A stretch of DNA of 62,126 bases from Nocardia cyriacigeorgica NBRC 100375 (GTDB lineage: Bacteria; Actinomycetota; Actinomycetes; Mycobacteriales; Mycobacteriaceae), in contig NZ_BAFY01000326.1 of assembly GCF_000308555.1 (NCBI RefSeq), positions 1 through 62,126 of the forward strand, in the 5' to 3' direction. Made by a program: the position numbers and the translations under genes. Shown here one piece after another: positions 25,550 to 35,005 of the stretch. The notes below the pieces were generated by a model, which saw nothing but the letters and a program-made list of their open reading frames with translations, did not search any database and was not told where the DNA came from. How positions within the stretch are numbered: position 1 is the first letter of the stretch; every line of letters starts with the position of its first letter.

Positions 25550-26773
25550 TCAGCCCGCCTTGGCTTGCCTGGACCGGTCCTCGGCGGCGGGCGCGGTGGC
25601 CGCCCGCACGACAGGGGTGAGCAGCCGCGCCAGAATGAGCTGATCACGCGGGAGTTTGGTGGCCTCGGGCAGCCAGTTGTGCACGAAGCCGACGGCCAGC
25701 TCGTTGTCGGGGTCCACCCAGCCGCCGGACCCGACGAGACCGACATGACCGAATCCGCGCGGCGCGCCGGGAATCGGCAGCGAGTGGTAGCCGAGACGCC
25801 AGCCCATCGGCAGCAGCAGGTTGCGGTCGGGCAGATACGTCTGGATCCGCGACGCGGCCCGCACCCGTCGCCGCGACAGCAGCGCGTTGTCGGTGGCGAG
25901 GATGTTGTAGACCGCCGCGAGCGCCCGAGCCGTGAACACCCCGTTCGCGGCGGGCATCTCGGTGCGCAGGATCGGAGCCTGCGGCCCGGCGGCGAGGTCG
26001 GCGATCCCGGCGGCATAGATCGACCGGATGAAACCCGTACCTGGGCCGATCAGCCGGGTGGTGGTGCGCAGGATCTGCTCGGCGTTCCTGATCCCGAGCG
26101 GAAGCGAGGAACCCGACAGCGTCGCCACCGTGACGTCGCTGCCGGCGGGCGGTGTGCCCAGGTAGAGGCCATCGATGCCGAGCGGTTCGGCCAACTCGGT
26201 GCGGTACAGCTCGGCCATGCCCTTGCCGGTCACCGCGCGGGCGATGCCCGCGGCCAGCCAGCCGTAGGTGATCGCATGGTAGGCGGGGACGCCGCGGAAC
26301 CGGTCCGGCGCTGCGGCGGCCAGCCGGTCCTCCATCGCCAGATGATCGAGCATCTCGGTGGTGCTGCGGGCCAGCGGCCCGATGCGGGACAACCCGGCGC
26401 GATGGCTCAGCACCTCGGCGACGGTGATCGACTTCTTGCCTTTGGCTGCGAACTCGGGCCAGTATTCGGCCACCGGGGCGTGGTAGTCGATCAGGCCGCG
26501 GGCGGCGAGCCGGTGCAGCACCGTGGCGGTGATGCCCTTGCTGGTGGACCACGACACGGCTCCGGTGTTCTTCTGCCATTCGGTGCCCTCGGCGTCCGAG
26601 GTGCCGGTCCAGACGTCCACCACCGGTGTCCCGCGATGGTAGACCGCGAGCGCCCCGCCTCCGCGTCCGCCGGCGAAGAACCGCGCGAAAGCGCTGACCG
26701 CCCTGTGGTACCCGGGAGCGGCGCCGCCGCGGATCGTAGCGCCACCCGAGGCGGGGCGAACGGGTTCGAGCAT
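25550..26773 (-). CDS. Serine hydrolase of the class C beta-lactamase/esterase family
   Basis: 407 aa from ATG 26773, which has AAGG 9 bp upstream; ATG 26782 is in frame but abuts the site. SxxK motif is STSKG; the YxN-type position appears in AYHAITYGW; the late GHVGLVGSGGW corresponds to the KTG/HxG box of EstB-like esterases. No signal peptide, so cytosolic lipase/esterase activity is likelier than beta-lactamase. Upstream partner of the WS/DGAT gene. Confidence 0.87.
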   Translation of the reverse strand: MLEPVRPASGGATIRGGAAPGYHRAVSAFARFFAGGRGGGALAVYHRGTPVVDVWTGTSDAEGTEWQKNTGAVSWSTSKGITATVLHRLAARGLIDYHAPVAEYWPEFAAKGKKSITVAEVLSHRAGLSRIGPLARSTTEMLDHLAMEDRLAAAAPDRFRGVPAYHAITYGWLAAGIARAVTGKGMAELYRTELAEPLGIDGLYLGTPPAGSDVTVATLSGSSLPLGIRNAEQILRTTTRLIGPGTGFIRSIYAAGIADLAAGPQAPILRTEMPAANGVFTARALAAVYNILATDNALLSRRRVRAASRIQTYLPDRNLLLPMGWRLGYHSLPIPGAPRGFGHVGLVGSGGWVDPDNELAVGFVHNWLPEATKLPRDQLILARLLTPVVRAATAPAAEDRSRQAKAG

Positions 26774-27024
26774 GGTCGTCATCCTTCGTGTCATACCGGT
26801 GCACGCAGCCGCGCGACGACCGGTACCCATCCACGATACTGGCCGCATTGCCGGCGGCACAGCAGTCGGGCCCGCTGCGCCCGTGGCGTCCTGATGCCAG
26901 TTGTATTACGACCGGGCGGGCCGGGCCTGGAATGCGTGCCCTCGACGGGCCGGGGCTGTATGGTCTGGTCCGCCTCAGATCGACCGCGAGGTCGATGACC
27001 GACGACCAGACAGGGGAGTCCCGG

Positions 27025-27180
27025 GTGATTGCCATGGACCAGAGTTTGCGGACCGAACAGCGTGGTGACGGCACCTGGCGAGCGTGGTACGTGGACTCGG
27101 AGTGGATGGCGGACGGGTTCTCCAAGCAGGAGGCCGTCGCGGCGGCCCAGCGGTTGCGCCGCGGCGACAGCGGAGCCTGA
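27025..27180 (+). CDS. Small hypothetical protein
   Basis: 51 aa from GTG 27025, which has GGGGAG 7 bp upstream; ATG 27034 is an alternative. The sequence is compact and charged (GDGTWRAWYVDSEWMADGF, then EAVAAAQRLRR), resembling small actinobacterial two-strand/one-helix proteins. No family recognised. Separated from accD by about 140 bp. Confidence 0.6.
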   Translation: MIAMDQSLRTEQRGDGTWRAWYVDSEWMADGFSKQEAVAAAQRLRRGDSGA

Positions 27181-27322
27181 TCAGGCGGATTCTTTGGTCA
27201 TATCGCCAGCGGTTGATCCGCTGACGCTGTGAGTGTGTCCAGACTGCGTCCTACTGCGCCGGACTCGCGTGCTCGCCCGGTTATCTTCGGCCGGACCACT
27301 GCACGGCGAGAGGCGTATCCGG

Positions 27323-28876
27323 ATGACGACTGGCACCGAAACGAAGCTGGACCGATTGCGCGAGGTGCTGGCCATCGCGGCGGAACCGGCGGGTGCGGCC
27401 GGGATCGCCAAACGTGCGCAGAAGGGCATCCCCAGCGTGCGGTCCAGGGTGCGGGCGCTGCTCGATCCGGGTACCTTCACCGAGATCGGTGGGCTGGTAC
27501 GCAATCCGCGCGACCCCGACGCCATGTACGGCGACGGTGTCGTGACCGGCCACGGCCGCATCGACGGCAGGCCGGTGGTGGTGATCGCGCACGACCAGAC
27601 CGTGTACGGCGGTTCGGTCGGTGAGATGTTCGGGCGCAAGCTCACCCACATCCTGCGTTTCGCGTTCGAGAAGGCCTGCCCGGTGGTGACGATCAACGAT
27701 TCCGGCGGCGCCCGCATCCAGGACGCCGTCGCTTCGCTGGCCTGGTTCGCGCATATGAGCCGCTGCCAGGAGCGGTTGTCCGGGTTCGTCCCGCAGGTGT
27801 CGATCATGCTGGGCAAATGCGCGGCCGGTGCGGTGTACGGGCCGATCAATACCGATGTACTGGTGGCGACTCCGAAGGCGCATATGTTCGTCACCGGCCC
27901 CGAGGTGATCAAGGCGGTCACCGGTGAGGATGTCACCGCCGAGGAACTCGGTGGCGCCGAGGTGCAGGCCCGCAACGGGGTGATCCATCAGGTGTGCGAG
28001 ACCGAGCAGGATGCCTTCGACTGGGCGCGTAAATATCTGAGCTATCTGCCGTCGAGCTGTCTGGAGCAGCCGCCCGTCGTCAACCCCGGCCTCGAGCCCG
28101 AGATCACCATGCACGACCTGGAATTGGAGTCGATCATTCCCGACTCCGATCGCGAGGGTTACGACATGCACGAGATCCTGCTGCGGATCTTCGACGACGG
28201 AGATTTCCACGAGGTCCGCGCCGCCCACGCACCGAATCTGATCACCGGGTTCGCCCGCGTCGACGGCCGTCCGGTAGGGGTGCTGGCCAATCAACCGCTG
28301 GTGCTCGGTGGCGCGCTGGATGCGAATTGCTCCGATAAGGCCACCTATTTCATCCGCCTGTGCGACGCGTTCGGACTGCCGCTGATCTTCGTGGTGGATA
28401 CGCCGGGGATCCTTCCGGGCGTCGAAGAAGAACGCAACGGCGTCATCATCCGGGGCGGGCGCGTGCCGCGTGCGATCATCGAGGCCACCGTGCCGATCAT
28501 CAACCTGGTCGTGCGCAAGGTGTACGGCGGTGCGTACGGGTTCATGGCGTGCAAGCAGCTCGGCGCCGATATCAGCTTCGCCTGGCCGACCGCCCGCATC
28601 GCGGTGATCGGCGCGGAGGGCGCGGTCGACATCGCGGGCCGCCGGCAGTTGCAGCAGGTGCCGCCCGAACAGCGGGCCGCGGTGCGCGAGTTCATGATCG
28701 AGCAGTACAACGCGACCGTGGCGACGCCGTGGGTGGCGGCCGAGCGCGGCTACATCGACGCCGTCATCGAGCCGTCCACGACGCGCCTGGAGCTGCGGCA
28801 CGCACTGCGCCTGCTGCAGGACAAGGCGGCGACGGCCGAGTTCAACCCGCGCAAGCACAGCTTGTACCCGATGTGA
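27323..28876 (+). CDS. accD: Acyl-CoA carboxylase beta subunit (carboxyltransferase), AccD4-like
   Basis: 517 aa. Carboxyltransferase domains with INDSGGARIQDAVASLAW and MLGKCAAGAVYGP in the N-half, then FVVDTPGILPGVEEERNG and YGGAYGFMACKQLGAD in the C-half. It transfers carboxyl from biotin to an acyl-CoA with an AccA/biotin partner not in this window. The pattern is nearest to mycobacterial AccD4, used for long-chain acyl carboxylation in mycolate synthesis, but paralogue assignment is tentative. ATG at 27323 gives the family length; upstream in-frame starts lack a ribosome site. Confidence 0.92.
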   Translation: MTTGTETKLDRLREVLAIAAEPAGAAGIAKRAQKGIPSVRSRVRALLDPGTFTEIGGLVRNPRDPDAMYGDGVVTGHGRIDGRPVVVIAHDQTVYGGSVGEMFGRKLTHILRFAFEKACPVVTINDSGGARIQDAVASLAWFAHMSRCQERLSGFVPQVSIMLGKCAAGAVYGPINTDVLVATPKAHMFVTGPEVIKAVTGEDVTAEELGGAEVQARNGVIHQVCETEQDAFDWARKYLSYLPSSCLEQPPVVNPGLEPEITMHDLELESIIPDSDREGYDMHEILLRIFDDGDFHEVRAAHAPNLITGFARVDGRPVGVLANQPLVLGGALDANCSDKATYFIRLCDAFGLPLIFVVDTPGILPGVEEERNGVIIRGGRVPRAIIEATVPIINLVVRKVYGGAYGFMACKQLGADISFAWPTARIAVIGAEGAVDIAGRRQLQQVPPEQRAAVREFMIEQYNATVATPWVAAERGYIDAVIEPSTTRLELRHALRLLQDKAATAEFNPRKHSLYPM

Positions 28877-28912
28877 GACGCGGCCGGTCCGCGGCAGTTC
28901 AGGAAGTGCACC

Positions 28913-29152
28913 ATGGGCGGTTTCCGGCGTTACGCCGTGCTCGTCATCGCGGCCCTGGTCTGCGGTGCTGTCACCGGAAGCGGTCTCGCCGCAGCCATTC
29001 CACTCGATCCCGTCGCCGTTTTGTGCACGGGTAGTGCGGATGGTTCGCGGGGAACCTGCGGGCGGTGGACCGGGTCGAGCCACTACCGGACCGGCACGGA
29101 TACGGGGCGGTCGGCCGACGAAGTTCCCGGCTGCGTCCACAACCGGCCGTGA
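28913..29152 (+). CDS. Small secreted protein with cysteines
   Basis: 79 aa with AGGAAG before the ATG. Residues 1-28 form a signal peptide (RRYAVLVIAALVCG, cleavage near LAAA). The short mature part has Cys at CTGSADGS, GTCGRW and PGCVHN positions. No family recognised. It follows accD by 36 bp, but signal features suggest an independent role outside the membrane. Confidence 0.5.
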   Translation: MGGFRRYAVLVIAALVCGAVTGSGLAAAIPLDPVAVLCTGSADGSRGTCGRWTGSSHYRTGTDTGRSADEVPGCVHNRP

Positions 29153-29228
29153 TCGCCCGGCCGCGGCAACTCATTCGATATGGAAGGCTCCCCGCATCGG
29201 ATGAATCCGGACGTCCCCGCACATGGGT

Positions 29229-29270
29229 ATGCCCACCGAGCGGGCAGGGCCTGAGCCGCTCGGTGGGCAT
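29229..29270. terminator. Hairpin terminator after accD region
   Basis: A perfect 15-bp stem (ATGCCCACCGAGCGG and its complement) with a 12-nt loop between the rightward accD/small ORF and the leftward lipase. No U tract, as common in actinobacteria. Confidence 0.75.
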
Positions 29271-29338
29271 CCGCCGTTCCTCTATCGAAAACCGGCGCGG
29301 GTCACCGGGTTTCGCTGAGGTGCGGCGGCCGGGCTCCG

Positions 29339-29377
29339 CACCGGACCGGCCGGAGTCGGTGTCGATCCGGTCCGGTG
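29339..29377. terminator. Hairpin terminator for the lipase gene
   Basis: An 11-bp perfect stem (CACCGGACCGG and its complement) with a 17-nt loop, 26 bp past the lipase stop on the minus strand. Confidence 0.65.
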
Positions 29378-29402
29378 GGCGCCGGTCCATGGGGTGGTCG
29401 GG

Positions 29403-30596
29403 TCAGAGTTGTCCGCCGCCGCCGATGAGCCAGGGGTTGAAGGTGCATTGCAGTTGCGGGAACTGCACCGGATCCAAGGCGTTGAGTGCGATCGACAGCG
29501 CGCGTGGGGAGTACATCATCGTCAAATGGTCGGAGATGTCTTGTTCGCAGCCTTCTTGCAGGGTGATGTTGCGGACCGTGGCCCCGGGACCCGGCTTCAA
29601 AAACGTCAGGTCATAGGGGTTGGTGATCTCGTCATAACGGGACCCGACAATCGTGTAATCCACCCCGGCCACGGTGTCACCATTGGCGTTGAGCTGGTTG
29701 ACGAAATCCGAGCCGATGGTCTGCTGGATACCGGCATGACCGACGAAGATCTCGATGAACCCGAGGATATCGATCCCCAGATTGTTGATCGCGCGCCCCA
29801 GCGCACCGATCCCGTCGAGGCTGGTGCCGTGATGGGTAGCGCCGTAGGTGATCAGGTTCTTCACCTTCGCCGCACCCCCCTCGAACTTGGTGTACCAGTT
29901 CGACATCGACCCACCCTGGGAATGGGCCACGATATCGACCTCGGCCGCCCCGGTAGCAGCCAGCACCCGATCCACGAACACCGCCAACTGCTTGGCCGAG
30001 TCCTGGATATAGCCGGTACCCATCACCCCCGGCAACACCGACCCCAGACCACCACCCTCGAGCAGGTTGGAGCGACCATAGTTGAAGGTGAAGGTGCAGA
30101 ACCCGGCATCCTTGATCGGCTGACCCATATAGGCGAACCCGTTATAGGCATTCATCCAGGTCCCGTGGATCAACAACACCGGCCGCGGATGCTGCGGGGT
30201 CGGCTTGCAATTCCAATCATTGGCCCCCGGCGGAGCCGCATCACCATTGGCCAGCCCGTAGGCGAACGCCGCCACCCACGAGGTCTGCGCCGGACCCCAG
30301 CCGATGGTGTCGGAGGCATACCCACCCGAGGAGCCCGAGCTCGAGCCCGACCCGCCGTAACAGTCACCGGACCCGTTACCCGAGCCCGCGCCGCTCCCGG
30401 AATCACACGCCGACCCCGAACTCGACCCCGAATCGGCCACCGGCCCCGCCACCGACCGCCCCGCGGCAATATAGTCGGCCAAATCCTGCTCCGTCGGCGC
30501 GGCCGCGGCCTGCCCACCCATCGCGGTCAACGCCAACGCCGCCGCACTCACCACCACCAGCGAACGCCACAACCGACCAGAGGTACTTCGTCTCAT
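29403..30596 (-). CDS. Secreted triacylglycerol lipase/esterase (Lipase_2-like)
   Basis: 397 aa. Signal peptide at 1-33 (VVVSAAALALTAMGGQAAAA). A Ser/Gly linker (about 55-95, with repeated GSGS units and two Cys) precedes the catalytic domain. RPVLLIHGTWMN is the oxyanion loop, AHSQGG the nucleophile elbow, and the late SDHLTMMYSP supplies the catalytic His. Likely cell-surface hydrolysis of glycerides or esters. The low-complexity linker has strongly repetitive codon use. Confidence 0.9.
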   Translation of the reverse strand: MRRSTSGRLWRSLVVVSAAALALTAMGGQAAAAPTEQDLADYIAAGRSVAGPVADSGSSSGSACDSGSGAGSGNGSGDCYGGSGSSSGSSGGYASDTIGWGPAQTSWVAAFAYGLANGDAAPPGANDWNCKPTPQHPRPVLLIHGTWMNAYNGFAYMGQPIKDAGFCTFTFNYGRSNLLEGGGLGSVLPGVMGTGYIQDSAKQLAVFVDRVLAATGAAEVDIVAHSQGGSMSNWYTKFEGGAAKVKNLITYGATHHGTSLDGIGALGRAINNLGIDILGFIEIFVGHAGIQQTIGSDFVNQLNANGDTVAGVDYTIVGSRYDEITNPYDLTFLKPGPGATVRNITLQEGCEQDISDHLTMMYSPRALSIALNALDPVQFPQLQCTFNPWLIGGGGQL

Positions 30597-31010
30597 CACG
30601 TGCCTTCCCGAGCAACAAAAACGTTCCAGTGATGGCGCCCCCGTAATTCGGCGGCACCAAAACTGCGCCAACGGTATTTGCGGAAAGGCTGTGGACCGAT
30701 CCATAACGGCGGTGTCTGGACACTTCACGAAAAACGGTCACCGGTGTTCGGAACGATGGACAGTGGAGGGTCACGTCGGCGTGTATTCTGCTGAGAAGTT
30801 CGAGTTACCAGTACTTCTGGGCGCAGGCGCCAGTTTCGTGGCGACTCGACTGCGGCTGTCCCGGGAGGGTTTCGGGGACAGTGTGTGCCGAAACAATTCT
30901 CGATCAACAGAGTCTGTGACCTGTCCAATCGATAATCCGCAGTGATGTTTTCCGATATGGCTGTGGATACGGTGATCGTCTCGGTCAATCCGCCAGGAGG
31001 TCGATCCCGG
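30597..31010. other. Intergenic region upstream of the lipase and a small membrane gene
   Basis: About 410 bp separating divergent starts. I see no protein-like frame with a good start, no clear palindrome and no recognisable operator. It presumably holds both promoters. Confidence 0.5.
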
Positions 31011-31193
31011 ATGTACCTCGCGAGCATATTCGTGACCTGGTTGACCTTCGCCGCACTCGGCACCACCTCGCTGTGGGTGGTCTGGGCGGCACCCGGGCCC
31101 ACCCGCGTAAAAGTGCAACGCTCCCTCGGCCCGATCTGCCTGTTGAGCGTCGTGGTGATGCTGGTGTGGATGCAGGTCGCAGCCGGCTGGTAG
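31011..31193 (+). CDS. Small two-helix membrane protein
   Basis: 60 aa; ATG at 31011 is preceded by AGGAGG at 10 bp. Two hydrophobic helices (LASIFVTWLTFAALGTTSLW and CLLSVVVMLVWMQVAAGW) flank a basic loop. No family recognised. A KstR box lies 99 bp after its stop and belongs to fadD. Confidence 0.6.
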   Translation: MYLASIFVTWLTFAALGTTSLWVVWAAPGPTRVKVQRSLGPICLLSVVVMLVWMQVAAGW

Positions 31194-31291
31194 GGCTTAT
31201 CGCGTCGCCCCGCGTCCGGAGTGTCGGCCGCTCGGAGTATCGCGCACCGATCGGGTACCGGACAGATGTGCCGCAACCCCTTGCCCCGAAC

Positions 31292-31305
31292 TAGAACGCG
31301 TTCTA
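31292..31305. promoter_or_regulatory. KstR-type operator upstream of fadD
   Basis: TAGAACGCGTTCTA matches the KstR consensus at all fixed positions and is a perfect palindrome, 47 bp before the fadD start. Confidence 0.85.
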
Positions 31306-31352
31306 ACTTTGAGGGTGCATCTGTCGACGACGCGGGCCCGGAAGGCGCATGA

Positions 31353-32945
31353 ATGAACACTGATCCGCAGATCACCGAGGTCGATCTCCTCCATCGGGAG
31401 CCGTTGGCGGTCGATATGCTCATCCGCTCGCTCGAGCTGTACGCCGATCGGACCGCCGTGCACATCGGTGACGAGCAGCTGACCTACCGTCAAGTGCGCG
31501 ACCAGATCAGCAAGTTCGCGCAGGCCTACGCTTCGCTGGGGCTCGGCATCGGCAGCCCGGTGGCGATCCTGTCGGCCAATCGGCCCGAGGTGCTGTTCAC
31601 CCAGGGCGCCAACGCGGTGACCGGCGTCCGGTTCGCCGCGCTGCACCCGATGGGCTCGCTCGACGATCACGCCTACGTCCTCCAGGACGCGGGCATCGAG
31701 ACCCTCATCTACGACCCCGACAAGTACGAGCAGCGCGCCGCTCAGCTGGCCGAACGGGTGCCCGGGCTGAAGAACCTGCTGGCCTTCGGACCCACCGAGG
31801 CCGGCACCGATCTGCTGGCCGCCGCCGACGCGTTCGAGCCCGCCCCGCTGGTGGCCCCGGATGTCGCGCCCGGCGACACCGTCAGCCTCGCCTACACCGG
31901 CGGCACCACCGGCAAATCCAAGGGCGTGATGCTCAGCTTCCGCGGCGGCGCGACCCTGCTGCGCATCCAGATGACCGAATGGCAGTGGCCGCAGGAGGTG
32001 CGGTTTCTGGTCTGCACGCCGCTCAGCCACGCCGGCGGCGCGTTCTGGAACCCGACCAGCCTGCAAGGCGGTTCCATCGTGGTGCTGCCCGGCTTCGATC
32101 CGGCCACGGTGCTCGCCACCATCGAGAAGTACCGCATCACCTCGACGATGCTGGTCCCGACCATGCTCTACGCCCTGCTCGACTACCCCGATCTCGACAA
32201 ATACGACCTGTCGAGCCTGGAGACGGTCTTCTACGGTGCCTCGGCCATCTCGCCCACCCGCCTGGCCGAGGCGATCGAGAAGTTCGGCCCGATCTTTTTC
32301 CAGTTCTACGGCCAGGCCGAATGCCCGATGACGATCTCGGTGCTGCGCAAGGAAGATCACGATCCGGCCGTGCCCGAGCGGTTGGCCAGCTGCGGCCGCC
32401 CGGTGCCGTGGCTGCACGTCGCGTTGCTCGACGACGCGGGCAACGAGGTGCCAACGGGTGAGCCGGGCGAGATCTGCGTGCGCGGCCCGCTGGTGATGAA
32501 GGGGTATCTGAACAAGCCCGAACAGACCGCCGAGGCCACCGAACACGACTGGCTGCACACCGGTGACATCGCCCGCCGCGACGCCGACGGCTTCCTCTAC
32601 ATCGTCGACCGCAAGAAGGACATGATCGTCACCGGCGGCTTCAACGTCTATCCGCGCGAAGTGGAGGACGTGCTGTCCGCGCACCCCGCCGTCAGCGCGG
32701 CAGCGGTGATCGGTGTGCCCGACGACAAGTGGGGCGAAGCCGTGAAGGCCGTCGTGGTGCTGCGCGCGGGCCGCGAGGTGGCGGTGGAGGAGTTGCAGGC
32801 GTTGGTGAAGGAACGCAAAGGCGCCGTCTACACACCCAAGTCCATCGATTTCGCCGACAGCATCCCGCTCAGCCCGCTGGGCAAGCCGGACAAGAAGGCC
32901 CTGCGCGCGCAGTACTGGAGCGACGGCGCCCGTCAGGTGAACTGA
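31353..32945 (+). CDS. fadD: Acyl-CoA synthetase/ligase (FadD, class I adenylate-forming)
   Basis: 530 aa. Activates a carboxylate with ATP then transfers it to CoA. A3 motif YTGGTTGKSKG at about 184-194, A5 FYGQAE, A7 LHTGDIARRDADGFLYIVD, A8 DRKKDMIVTGGFNVYPREVE, and the catalytic Lys of A10 in SPLGKPDKKAL. GGAAGG precedes the ATG. The perfect KstR box upstream makes a sterol side-chain or steroid acid substrate likely; I cannot choose among FadD17, FadD19 or another family member from sequence alone. Confidence 0.9.
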   Translation: MNTDPQITEVDLLHREPLAVDMLIRSLELYADRTAVHIGDEQLTYRQVRDQISKFAQAYASLGLGIGSPVAILSANRPEVLFTQGANAVTGVRFAALHPMGSLDDHAYVLQDAGIETLIYDPDKYEQRAAQLAERVPGLKNLLAFGPTEAGTDLLAAADAFEPAPLVAPDVAPGDTVSLAYTGGTTGKSKGVMLSFRGGATLLRIQMTEWQWPQEVRFLVCTPLSHAGGAFWNPTSLQGGSIVVLPGFDPATVLATIEKYRITSTMLVPTMLYALLDYPDLDKYDLSSLETVFYGASAISPTRLAEAIEKFGPIFFQFYGQAECPMTISVLRKEDHDPAVPERLASCGRPVPWLHVALLDDAGNEVPTGEPGEICVRGPLVMKGYLNKPEQTAEATEHDWLHTGDIARRDADGFLYIVDRKKDMIVTGGFNVYPREVEDVLSAHPAVSAAAVIGVPDDKWGEAVKAVVVLRAGREVAVEELQALVKERKGAVYTPKSIDFADSIPLSPLGKPDKKALRAQYWSDGARQVN

Positions 32946-32957
32946 GCTCTCCACGAA

Positions 32958-32989
32958 GCGGCGTCGGCGGATGATTCCGCCGGCGCCGC
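32958..32989. terminator. Hairpin between convergent fadD and TetR genes
   Basis: A 13-pair stem (GCGGCGTCGGCGG, one G-U) with loop ATGATT, just past the fadD stop. Suitable for both directions. Confidence 0.8.
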
Positions 32990-33087
32990 CCTTCGTTGCC
33001 TGGCGCGGCCATCGTCGGCATGCGGAATGCCAATGACGACCAGCGATTCCGGATCGATGGGCAGGACCGCGACAACGGCTGCGAGAA

Positions 33088-33750
33088 TCAGCGATCCGGT
33101 GGCCCGGCGAGAATCGCGGTCACCAGATCGATCAGCTCCTCGAGCACCTCGTCCGGCGACAACCGCGTCCCGCTGAGTGCGAGCATGTCGCGAAGGCCGT
33201 CGAGATCGCCGAGCGCCTGAAAGGTCAGGCTCATCGCCTGGGTCAGCCGGAACCGGATGGTCCGGGCGGGAACGTCGGGATAGATCGCGGCGAGCAGCGA
33301 GGTGAACCGTCGCGCCTGCGGTGCGAAGCCGTCGGTGATCCGCGACAGCGCGGGATGCCTGCTGCCGATGATCCCCGCGACGATGGTCACCCACGCGGTC
33401 CCGCCGGCGGCGATCTGCTCGGCCACCGGACGGACGAACGCCTCGGCCAAGGTGCGGGCAGTGGCGTCGCCGGACGCCTCGATGCTGTCGAGCACTTCGG
33501 ACCGCCGCTGCGACACCTGCCCGCCGCGCTGTTCGAGCAGGGCCTCGACCAGCGCGTCCTTGGAACCGAAGTGGTAGTGCACCGAGGCGACGTTCGCGCC
33601 GGCCGCCGACATCACCGCCCGCAGCGACACCGCGTCGATCCCGCGCTCGGCGAACAGCCGTTCGGCGGCGAGGATCAGGCGCTGGTCGGTGGGTAGGGCG
33701 GTGTCTTCCGGCCCGGCCGGCGCGGTTTCCGTCGAAAGTCCTCGGCTCAC
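33088..33750 (-). CDS. TetR-family regulator at the end of the ltp operon
   Basis: 220 aa, GTG start 9 bp after the thiolase stop. HTH: LILAAERLFAERGIDAVSLR and NVASVHYHFGSKDALVEALL. C-terminal domain is of the type seen in fatty-acid/steroid-linked TetR proteins (RGGQVSQRR, TWVTIVAGI). It does not resemble KstR itself. Co-transcription with the ltp genes suggests it senses an intermediate, perhaps an acyl-CoA, and controls a further set. Confidence 0.85.
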   Translation of the reverse strand: MSRGLSTETAPAGPEDTALPTDQRLILAAERLFAERGIDAVSLRAVMSAAGANVASVHYHFGSKDALVEALLEQRGGQVSQRRSEVLDSIEASGDATARTLAEAFVRPVAEQIAAGGTAWVTIVAGIIGSRHPALSRITDGFAPQARRFTSLLAAIYPDVPARTIRFRLTQAMSLTFQALGDLDGLRDMLALSGTRLSPDEVLEELIDLVTAILAGPPDR

Positions 33751-33759
33751 GTGCGCACC

Positions 33760-34959
33760 CTAATCGAGCGGTGCGGGCGCACCGTAGAGCGTCACGACCA
33801 CCGCTCCGCCGAGACCGAGGTTGTGGGCGAGCGCGCGGCGGGCGCCATCGACTTGACGCGGCCCGGCTTCTCCGCGCAGCTGCCAGGTCAGCTCGGCGCA
33901 TTGGGCCAGACCGGTCGCGCCGAGCGGATGCCCCTTGGAGATCAACCCGCCGGACGGGTTGACCACCCACCGTCCGCCGTAGGTGGTGGCACCGGAGTCG
34001 ATCAGCGCACCCGACTCGCCCGGCGCGCACATGCCGAGCGCCTCGTAGGTGATCAGCTCGTTGATCGAGAAGCAGTCGTGCAGTTCGATCACATCGACCT
34101 CGTCGATGGTGCTGCCGGTGGCGGTGAAGACCTCGGTGGCGGCCTTGCGCGTCATCGGAGCACCGACCACGTCGATCATGGATTCGGTGGCGAAGGAGGT
34201 GGTGTCGTCGGTGGCCAGCGCCTGGCCGAGGATCTCCACGGCGCGATCGGCGAGACCGTGTTCGCGCACGAACGCCTCGCTGACGACGACCGCGGCCGCC
34301 GAACCGTCGGACATGGGCGAGCACTGCGAGCGGGTCAGCGGATCGTGCACCGGTTTGTCGCCGAGTACCTGGTCCAGGCTGTACGCGTCCTGGAACTGCG
34401 CGTACGGATTGCGGGTCGAGTGTTCGTGGTTCTTCACCGCGACGCCGGCCAGCTGCTCGCGGGTGGTGCCGTAGCGGCGCATGTGTTCGGCGGCCGCGGC
34501 GCCGAAGAACTGGGCCGTCAGCGGTGCGGTGCCGAAACCGTTGGTGGACTTCAGGACCGCGATATGCCGGTCGATGGTGCTGACCGCCGGCGTGCCCGAA
34601 CCCGCCATGGCCTCCTTGGTCATCTGCTCGAAGCCGACGGCCAGCGCCACGTCCACCAGCCCGGCCTGCACCCATTCGCGAGCCAGCATCAGCGCGGTGG
34701 AACCGGTGGCGCAGTTGTTGTTGACGTTGACCATCGGAATACCGGTGAGCCCCACGTCGTAGAGCGCGCGCTGGCCCGCCGTGGACGGCTGGAAGACGTA
34801 GCCGACGGCCGCCCGCTGCACCCGGTCGTAGTCGATGCCGGCGTCGGCCAGCGCCTTGCCCACCGCTTCGGCGACCATGTCGGGGTACTGCCAGTCGCGG
34901 CTGGCGATCTTCTCGAATTTCGTCATCCCGACGCCGATGACGAAGGCTCGCTGACTCAC
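33760..34959 (-). CDS. ltp1: SCPx-type thiolase, Ltp1-like
   Basis: 399 aa from GTG 34959, with GAGGAG upstream. Canonical thiolase residues are present: nucleophile Cys in NVNNNCATGSTAL and HPLGATG near the C-terminus. Extended identity with the mammalian SCPx thiolase pattern (GVGMTKFEK, RAAVGYVFQPSTAGQRALYD). Performs thiolytic cleavage of a 3-ketoacyl-CoA, plausibly of a sterol side chain. It is the only true thiolase of the three thiolase-fold genes in this operon. Confidence 0.88.
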   Translation of the reverse strand: MSQRAFVIGVGMTKFEKIASRDWQYPDMVAEAVGKALADAGIDYDRVQRAAVGYVFQPSTAGQRALYDVGLTGIPMVNVNNNCATGSTALMLAREWVQAGLVDVALAVGFEQMTKEAMAGSGTPAVSTIDRHIAVLKSTNGFGTAPLTAQFFGAAAAEHMRRYGTTREQLAGVAVKNHEHSTRNPYAQFQDAYSLDQVLGDKPVHDPLTRSQCSPMSDGSAAAVVVSEAFVREHGLADRAVEILGQALATDDTTSFATESMIDVVGAPMTRKAATEVFTATGSTIDEVDVIELHDCFSINELITYEALGMCAPGESGALIDSGATTYGGRWVVNPSGGLISKGHPLGATGLAQCAELTWQLRGEAGPRQVDGARRALAHNLGLGGAVVVTLYGAPAPLD

Positions 34960-35005
34960 GGTGATTCTCCTCGAAAGCGCTGTGCGCGTTGTTGTGTGGT
35001 GGTGA

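Noticed and set aside
27281..29140. 619-codon minus frame opposite accD
   Set aside because: No protein-like domain; accD motifs are complete on the plus strand.
31197..32954. 585-codon open frame on the minus strand opposite fadD
   Set aside because: Mirror of a high-GC gene; composition (His/Gln/Val/Arg) and lack of domains mark it as antisense, while the plus frame has complete ANL motifs.
33088..33750. TetR gene at the ltp operon end as KstR itself
   Set aside because: HTH and ligand-domain sequence do not match the KstR pattern I know, and it lacks a KstR box of its own.
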